Source: Vibrio sp. RE88 (GTDB lineage Bacteria; Pseudomonadota; Gammaproteobacteria; Enterobacterales; Vibrionaceae). From it: 64,000 nucleotides of DNA. This document shows, in pieces, positions 58,671-64,000 of this stretch. The stretch covers positions 1-64,000 of the forward strand of contig NZ_VTYQ01000005.1 of NCBI RefSeq assembly GCF_013113835.1, read 5' to 3'. How positions within the stretch are numbered: position 1 is the stretch's first letter; the number at the start of each line of letters is the position of its first letter. Both the position numbers and the translations under genes were made by a program. Below the pieces are notes generated by a model. The model did no database searches. It was not told where the DNA came from and was given only the letters and a program-made list of their open reading frames with translations.

Positions 58671-59477
58671 CTAGGCTTCGTATTCGTTGGTAAACGTCTT
58701 AAAAGAGAGTGAGGTTGGGATATCACTGAAGTAACCAAAATAGTAACTAGCGCCAAGTAATTTGTATTGGTTCAGCTCTTTTTGGCTGGCAACCCGACTG
58801 GCGACCCACTTTAGTTTATGCTTTTTCAGAAAACGAACGATGGGCAAAAAGGCCATTCGGTCCTCTTTATCTTCCAGTGACACCGAGAGTTTCAGCATTG
58901 CAGGCTCATAGCAAGCCAACTGCTCAAGTAAAGGGCAGGGTGGAGCAACTTCAAACCACAGCGCATAAGCATATTCTCCGACAAGCTCGATCAGGTTTTC
59001 TACCGACGAGGCAAACCCTAATGAATGACTAAGTTGCAGTGAAGGAATAACATGCGCGAACGCTTTCTTATGGCAGAGAATAACTTGCTGCAAAAAATGT
59101 TCACCCTGCGGCCAGACAAGAGCTTCGACCTGAAGGGGGACGACGACGTTGCTGATTAAGTCCGGATGAAATGTATCTAGTTGAAAGCGGGTCTGGCGCA
59201 GCGCTAGGTACAGGCTGAATAAATCTAGGCAGTACTTGACCTTTTGAGACAGGTCGAATTGATACACACTTTGTTCTCCGTCACCGCCAAACCTGAGTGT
59301 CAGGTGCTGAAATTCGACTTCGCCTGAGTCGGCAGAGCGGATAGCCTGACACGCATGCCGGATGTCGTTGTGGACCAATGCTTCATGGATGATTTGATCA
59401 TCTTCGGTCTTAAGGTGCTCTTCCATGAGCTTGGCGATGTATCTGTACATCGCCTGATGTGAGTTGAGGTTAGCCAA
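58671..59477 (-). CDS. Degenerate EAL-like protein coupled to lateral flhA
   Basis: 268 residues; likely a non-catalytic EAL-fold protein. The C-terminal half (about 193-255) reads like an EAL domain: MLKLSVS in place of KID, KHKLKWVASRVASQKEL in place of the AEGVE strand, then LGASYYFGYFSDIP in place of LGCD..QGYxxxxP. VEALVWP near residue 117 may be the remnant of the EALLR strand. The metal- and substrate-binding acidic residues are not where an active enzyme needs them. It starts with TTG at 59477, overlapping the flhA stop by eight bases; an ATG nine codons later is possible. Similarity to anti-activators such as YdiV is a guess by analogy. Confidence 0.6.
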   Translation of the reverse strand: MANLNSHQAMYRYIAKLMEEHLKTEDDQIIHEALVHNDIRHACQAIRSADSGEVEFQHLTLRFGGDGEQSVYQFDLSQKVKYCLDLFSLYLALRQTRFQLDTFHPDLISNVVVPLQVEALVWPQGEHFLQQVILCHKKAFAHVIPSLQLSHSLGFASSVENLIELVGEYAYALWFEVAPPCPLLEQLACYEPAMLKLSVSLEDKEDRMAFLPIVRFLKKHKLKWVASRVASQKELNQYKLLGASYYFGYFSDIPTSLSFKTFTNEYEA

Positions 59478-61560
59478 GGTTTCCTACCACGTTGATTTGT
59501 TTTGTTTCTGGTATTTCGTTGTATGACAATACCGCCAATCCTTGAGAAAACGTGCGAGCATAGCGGGCAATCAGCGGTCTAAGCTGCGGCATAACCAGGA
59601 GTATTGGTGCCAGCCCTTGCTGTTTTAGCTGCTGTTTAATCAAAGGTAAATTTTGTTGAAACTGAGCCAGAATGTTAGGTTCCACAGGGAAACTGTCGAG
59701 GTTCACACTGCCACTTGCTTGTGCCTGCTGAAGAGATGTCATCAGCATTTGTTCCAGTTCATCGGAGAGTGCATACACCTTCAGTTCCACTTTCTGACCT
59801 GCGATCAAGTTGACCAGAGTACGGCGCAATGCGCATCGCACATCAGCCGCCAGAAGTATCGGATCTTTGGTGTTTTCAGACGATTCAAGCATGGTGTTCG
59901 AGATAGTACGAATATCTTGCAAAGGCACCTGATCAAGCAAAAGTTGACGATACACCTTCAGCTGCTGTGCTGGATTGAGTGCTGCGCCAAGAGCTTCTGC
60001 CAGCTTCGGCGCTTGCTGGGTCAGCCTCTGCATCATGGCATCAACATCATCGTGATTAAACAGCTCTGAAAGGTGGGTTTTGATCACTTTACTGATATGG
60101 GTTGCGATGACAGTCGCATCATCTACCACCTGATAACCCATATTGAGCGCTTTGGCTTTATCTGTGTGCTCAATCCAAACTGCTGGCAACTGATAGGCAG
60201 GGTCGCTGCCAAGAATGCCATCGACTTCGCCATACGTCTCGCCAACAGCAATCGCCATCAAACGCTCTGGCTCGATAAAGCCTTGCTCTATCGTTTCTCC
60301 GTTGAGTGAAATGGTGTATTGGTTGGGTTTTAGGCTCAGGTTGTCACGAATACGCACTTCCGGTAGCAAGAAGCCGACTTGCTCAGACAGGTTACGCCTT
60401 ACACCGCGGATTCGCTGGGTGAGTGGCGCGCCTTGTTCTTTGTTGACCAGATGAACCAGTCGGTAACCGAGTGCTAAAGACAGTGTGTGTACATGTGGAA
60501 TGTCTTCCCAGCTTAGCGGAGTTTCTTCCTGTTGCATGGCCTGAGTGAGTACTTCGACGTCTTCAATCTGAGCATCATGAACGGGGCTTTTGTGTTGTCT
60601 CCAGGCTGCAAATCCAAGCACAGCAGCAAAAGTAAAGAAGGCAAGGTGAGGCATGCCAGGTACCATGCCGATGATTAGCATTACCGCTGATACAGTAAAC
60701 AGAGTAGCCGGCGAAGCCAATAACTGCTTTTGCATGGTTTCTGACATATCGTTGTCGCTGTCGTTGATGCGAGTAACGATAATGGCTGCTGCGGTTGCTA
60801 AAAGCAGTGACGGTATTTGGGCTACTAAGCCGTCACCAATAGTCAGTAGCGCATAGGTTTTAAACGCCTCGGAGGCAGCAAGTCCGTGTTCAAATACACC
60901 GATGCTAATACCACCTGTGATGTTAATGAACAGGATAAGCAACCCGGCGATAGCATCACCTCTAACAAACTTTGACGCACCATCCATAGAACCGTGGAAA
61001 TCAGCTTCATTTGCCACTTCACGTCTGCGCTGACGGGCAGCTTCCTGATCGATCAAACCCGCATTGAGATCCGCATCGATTGCCATTTGCTTGCCAGGTA
61101 AAGCGTCAAGCGTAAAACGTGCTGATACTTCTGAAATACGTTCACCACCTTTGGTGATCACCACGAAGTTGATGATCATCAATATGACGAAAATCACCAT
61201 ACCGACTACATAGTTGCCGCCTATCACTACCTCACCAAAGGCCTGAATGACCTTACCTGCGGCATCACCACCATTGTGACCTTCGAGTAAGACGACTCGA
61301 GTTGAAGCGACGTTGAGCGTCAGTCGTAATAATGTCGCCACCAACAAAATGGTTGGGAAAATGGAAAAGTCGAGTGGGCGTTTAGCTGTTGTACTGACCA
61401 ACAGCACCAAAATGGCGAGCACGATATTAAAAGTGAACAAGGCATCCAATAGCAATGGCGGCAGTGGCAAGATGACCATAGCCAGCACCATTAGTAAGAT
61501 CAGCGGAATACCGACAAAGCCTTTTGTGGAATGTTGTATCTGTTTTAACCGATTGAGCAT
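59470..61560 (-). CDS. flhA: Flagellar export gate protein FlhA (lateral)
   Basis: Type III export channel and cargo docking platform. 696 residues: about eight N-terminal membrane segments (to about residue 330) with the FHIPEP-like region (RFTLDALPGKQMAIDADLN) and a cytoplasmic C-terminal domain. Thirty bases downstream of flhB. Confidence 0.95.
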   Translation of the reverse strand: MLNRLKQIQHSTKGFVGIPLILLMVLAMVILPLPPLLLDALFTFNIVLAILVLLVSTTAKRPLDFSIFPTILLVATLLRLTLNVASTRVVLLEGHNGGDAAGKVIQAFGEVVIGGNYVVGMVIFVILMIINFVVITKGGERISEVSARFTLDALPGKQMAIDADLNAGLIDQEAARQRRREVANEADFHGSMDGASKFVRGDAIAGLLILFINITGGISIGVFEHGLAASEAFKTYALLTIGDGLVAQIPSLLLATAAAIIVTRINDSDNDMSETMQKQLLASPATLFTVSAVMLIIGMVPGMPHLAFFTFAAVLGFAAWRQHKSPVHDAQIEDVEVLTQAMQQEETPLSWEDIPHVHTLSLALGYRLVHLVNKEQGAPLTQRIRGVRRNLSEQVGFLLPEVRIRDNLSLKPNQYTISLNGETIEQGFIEPERLMAIAVGETYGEVDGILGSDPAYQLPAVWIEHTDKAKALNMGYQVVDDATVIATHISKVIKTHLSELFNHDDVDAMMQRLTQQAPKLAEALGAALNPAQQLKVYRQLLLDQVPLQDIRTISNTMLESSENTKDPILLAADVRCALRRTLVNLIAGQKVELKVYALSDELEQMLMTSLQQAQASGSVNLDSFPVEPNILAQFQQNLPLIKQQLKQQGLAPILLVMPQLRPLIARYARTFSQGLAVLSYNEIPETKQINVVGNLG

Positions 61561-61590
61561 AGGTTGGTGTCCTTGGGTAAATACGGATGA

Positions 61591-62718
61591 TCAGTGTTGC
61601 AAATGCTTTGGAATGGCGAAGTGAGGTAAAGGCATTGGCTTCTCTCCATTTCCGGTACGGAATGCTTTGAGTTGCATGACATACGTCAGAATATGCGCCA
61701 CTGCGATATAGAGCTGGCTTGGAACAGCTTGTTCAATTGCAGTGGTGTAGTAAATGGAACGGGTTAGCGGTGGCGAGTTGATGATTTCAACCTGATTTTC
61801 ACGGGCGATACGTTGAATATGCATCGCTGTTTCGTCCACGCCTTTGGCAACCACAAATGGGGCGTCTGATAACGCAGGGTCATACTTCATTGCTACGGCG
61901 TAGTGGGTCGGGTTGGTGATGACCACATCTGCTGTCGGTACCATCTTATCGATTTTACGCCGAGCAAATTGTTGTTGAATCTGGCGAATACGCTGCTTGA
62001 CCTCAGGGCGTCCTTCGTTGTTTTTGTATTCTTCTTTGAGCTCTTGTTTGGTCATTTTGAGCTCTTTCATGTGCTCCCAGCGTTGGTAGGGGATGTCAAT
62101 AACGCCGAATAGTAGTAAGGCAAATCCCATCATTAACAGACCATCGAATAGAATTTGCATGACGTTAACCACACCTTGCTCCAGCGAAAGTCGCTGCATG
62201 CCCAATAACGGTTGCAGGCGGTTATCGAGATAAGCGTAGAGCACGCTAAAAATAACCAGTACTTTGAGGGTAGATTTCAGCAGTTCAACCAGTGAACGCG
62301 TTGAAAACATCCGTTTTATTCCGCTGAGAGGGTTAAGTTTACTCAGCTTTGGAAAAGCGTTCGCTAAACGGAACATCCATCCACCCAGCACCATAGTACT
62401 GGCAAGCGTAACGGCAATAATCACGACAAACATTGGCAAAAGCAGCGTAATGATCATGCCGAGGCTGTGGCCGAGCTGCTCGACCATTTGCTTAGGATTC
62501 GCTAAATCCTGTTTAGTCAGTGCCATGTTAAAGCGAAAGATACCCGAAATGCTTTCCCAAATTACTGGAAGCTGACTATAGAAATACACGGCAACAGCGA
62601 GAAAAATAGCGGCTGTCGTGAACTCTTTCGCTCTGGGAATCTGACCTTCCTGACGCGCTTTCTTGATTTTCTGCGGGGAGGCTTTTTCGGTTTTGTCCTG
62701 AGAGGATTGTTCGCTCAT
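61591..62718 (-). CDS. flhB: Flagellar export switch protein FlhB (lateral)
   Basis: 375 residues from the ATG at 62718, which overlaps the fliR stop by four bases; the much longer reading frame runs into fliR. N-terminal four membrane helices and the autocleavage motif NPTH at 269-272. FliK above sets its substrate switch. Confidence 0.95.
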   Translation of the reverse strand: MSEQSSQDKTEKASPQKIKKARQEGQIPRAKEFTTAAIFLAVAVYFYSQLPVIWESISGIFRFNMALTKQDLANPKQMVEQLGHSLGMIITLLLPMFVVIIAVTLASTMVLGGWMFRLANAFPKLSKLNPLSGIKRMFSTRSLVELLKSTLKVLVIFSVLYAYLDNRLQPLLGMQRLSLEQGVVNVMQILFDGLLMMGFALLLFGVIDIPYQRWEHMKELKMTKQELKEEYKNNEGRPEVKQRIRQIQQQFARRKIDKMVPTADVVITNPTHYAVAMKYDPALSDAPFVVAKGVDETAMHIQRIARENQVEIINSPPLTRSIYYTTAIEQAVPSQLYIAVAHILTYVMQLKAFRTGNGEKPMPLPHFAIPKHLQH

Positions 62719-63491
62719 CCGCCCCCCACCATGAATTGATTCAGAAAACGTAGGGTGTCGTTGACCAGCACAGTATATCGGCTCGGCACACCAGACACAG
62801 AAATGAGCACGCTGAATAACCCTAGTAGCATGGTCATTGGAAAGCCTAATGCATAGACATTCAGTGACGGTGCTGCTCGGTTCATCACACCAAAGCTGAT
62901 GTTTGCTAACAACATGGAGACAATGGCAGGAAGGGCGAGTGCCAGCGCAGATGCAAACATCCAACTGAATAAATTAACGATGCCTTGCAGAGAAGCTGAA
63001 GTTAGGCCGGAACCGACTGGCCAGACAACAAAACTCTGGATAAGGACATCGAGTACCACTAAATGACCTTCGAGAGATAAAAACAGCAAGGTGCAGAAAA
63101 TCAGAAAGATACGACCAAGAATTGCCACGGACATGCCGTTGACAGGGTCGTTCATCATCGCCATGCCTAAGCCCATCTGCATTGAGACTATCTGGCCCAG
63201 CGTCGTAAAAATGGTAAACAGCATGTGCAAAATCAGGCCAAAGAATAATCCCCAAATGGCTTGTTCGAAGGCGAGAAACAGCGAGGTCATCGAGAAAAAC
63301 TCGACCGCTGGCATTGGCGGCATCAAAGGAGCAGAGATCATCACAATCGAGAGCGCCAGTAAGCTGCGTACCCAGACGGGTATCAATGAATCGCCAAAGA
63401 AAGGCATGGAGATAAATACCGCGCCTATACGGAAGAAAGGCCACCATAGCTGACCAAGGACGCGAGAGATTTCTGCGAAAGTGACCTCCAT
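62715..63491 (-). CDS. fliR: Flagellar export protein FliR (lateral)
   Basis: 258 residues and about six membrane segments; conserved region MGLGMAMMNDPVNG. Its ATG overlaps the fliQ stop by one base. Confidence 0.93.
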   Translation of the reverse strand: MEVTFAEISRVLGQLWWPFFRIGAVFISMPFFGDSLIPVWVRSLLALSIVMISAPLMPPMPAVEFFSMTSLFLAFEQAIWGLFFGLILHMLFTIFTTLGQIVSMQMGLGMAMMNDPVNGMSVAILGRIFLIFCTLLFLSLEGHLVVLDVLIQSFVVWPVGSGLTSASLQGIVNLFSWMFASALALALPAIVSMLLANISFGVMNRAAPSLNVYALGFPMTMLLGLFSVLISVSGVPSRYTVLVNDTLRFLNQFMVGGG

Positions 63492-63760
63492 CAGCCAATC
63501 ATTCCTGGAATATTGTGGAACAGGTAGTCGAACAGCTCCATGATTTTACGTAGCATCCAGTGCCCAGCAAAAATTACCATGAGTAACGTGACCAGAAGCC
63601 TTGGTAGAAAGCTCAGTGTTTGCTCATTGATTTGCGTGGCGGCCTGAAAAATTGCAATGCCAAGGCCGACTATCAGACCGGGCACAACCAGCACTGCGAC
63701 CATGGTGATAATCAGCCATACCGCATTGGAAAACAGGGTGACGGTCATTTCTGGTGTCAT
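63491..63760 (-). CDS. fliQ: Flagellar export protein FliQ (lateral)
   Basis: 89 residues, two membrane helices with the conserved GLGIAIFQAATQINEQTLSF. Eleven bases after fliP. Confidence 0.94.
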   Translation of the reverse strand: MTPEMTVTLFSNAVWLIITMVAVLVVPGLIVGLGIAIFQAATQINEQTLSFLPRLLVTLLMVIFAGHWMLRKIMELFDYLFHNIPGMIG

Positions 63761-63771
63761 GTGAACTCCTG

Positions 63772-64000
63772 TTACCCAAAACTGGCGGATAATGTGCCGA
63801 CCGTCATGGCCCAGCCATCAACCAGAACAAACACCACCAGCTTGAATGGAAGTGAGATAATCAGCGGCGATAGCATCATCATACCCATTGCCATGAGGAC
63901 ACTGGCGACGACAAGGTCAATGATTAGAAACGGAATAAACAGCATGAAGCCGATTTGAAAAGCGGTTTTGAGCTCACTGATGACAAAAGCGGGCAGTACC
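63772..64000 (-). CDS. fliP: Flagellar export protein FliP (lateral), C-terminal part
   Basis: The window ends inside the gene; the last 75 residues are visible. The sequence [16 protein letters not shown], followed by a double-helix membrane region and [13 protein letters not shown], is typical of the FliP C terminus. The rest, and the expected fliM/fliN, lie beyond position 64000. Confidence 0.95.
   Translation of the reverse strand, partial: VLPAFVISELKTAFQIGFMLFIPFLIIDLVVASVLMAMGMMMLSPLIISLPFKLVVFVLVDGWAMTVGTLSASFG

Overview
The window looks like part of a chromosome from a Vibrio (Gammaproteobacteria) that carries lateral flagella. Gene content, gene order and protein lengths all match the genus: hemA-prfA-prmC-sirB2-sirB1-kdsA, a chloride-type 5'-nucleotidase lipoprotein, dapA-bamC, rnt next to motY, rnfABCDGE-nth-gloA. 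The species cannot be named from the sequence alone.

Layout. (1) 36-1328: eleven tRNA genes on the minus strand (three Met, five Leu, three Gln), built from near-identical duplicated blocks, with a stable-RNA promoter at about 1382-1410; one Met gene carries an internal duplication. (2) 1.6-5.9 kb, minus: ychF, pth, prs, ispE, lolB. (3) 6.1-11.4 kb, plus: hemA, prfA, prmC, sirB2, sirB1, kdsA (haem entry, translation termination, KDO synthesis), then the nucleotidase and ybaK. (4) 14-24.7 kb: uraA with a PurR-like operator, DUF2066, DUF2069, wrbA-like, arsC-like, bepA, a TusA-like gene with perM, a dCache chemoreceptor, bcp and gcvR. (5) 24.8-30.4 kb: dapA, bamC, a Na+/H+ antiporter, rnt, motY and a DUF2753 gene behind a near-perfect Fur box. 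(6) 30.5-37.9 kb, minus: rnfABCDGE-nth-gloA, an ion-pumping ferredoxin:NAD oxidoreductase; RnfC has a long tandemly repeated Ala/Lys-rich tail.

(7) 38.2-64 kb (the window edge): a single contiguous lateral-type flagellar locus. The minus-strand group flgA, flgM, flgN, slt diverges from flgBCDEFGHIJKL plus a LafW-like gene. Facing it is a minus-strand block of fliP(partial)-fliQ-fliR-flhB-flhA plus a degenerate EAL-like protein, the single flagellin lafA, and fliD-fliS-fliT-fliK-fliL-fliA-motA-motB plus a small membrane protein. Two almost identical sigma-54 promoters drive flgB and fliD, and a sigma-28-like promoter precedes lafA. This implies a hierarchy in which sigma-54 plus an activator switch on hook/basal-body and fliD-fliA-mot genes, FliA then switches on flagellin, and FlgM restrains FliA until export.

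Most interesting points: a non-catalytic-looking EAL-fold protein coupled to FlhA; a lytic transglycosylase in the flgAMN operon that probably replaces the muramidase domain missing from this FlgJ; the Fur box before an uncharacterised DUF2753 gene; the aberrant tRNA-Met; and the position of the whole lateral system beside rnf. Nearly all other genes are ordinary Vibrio housekeeping genes.
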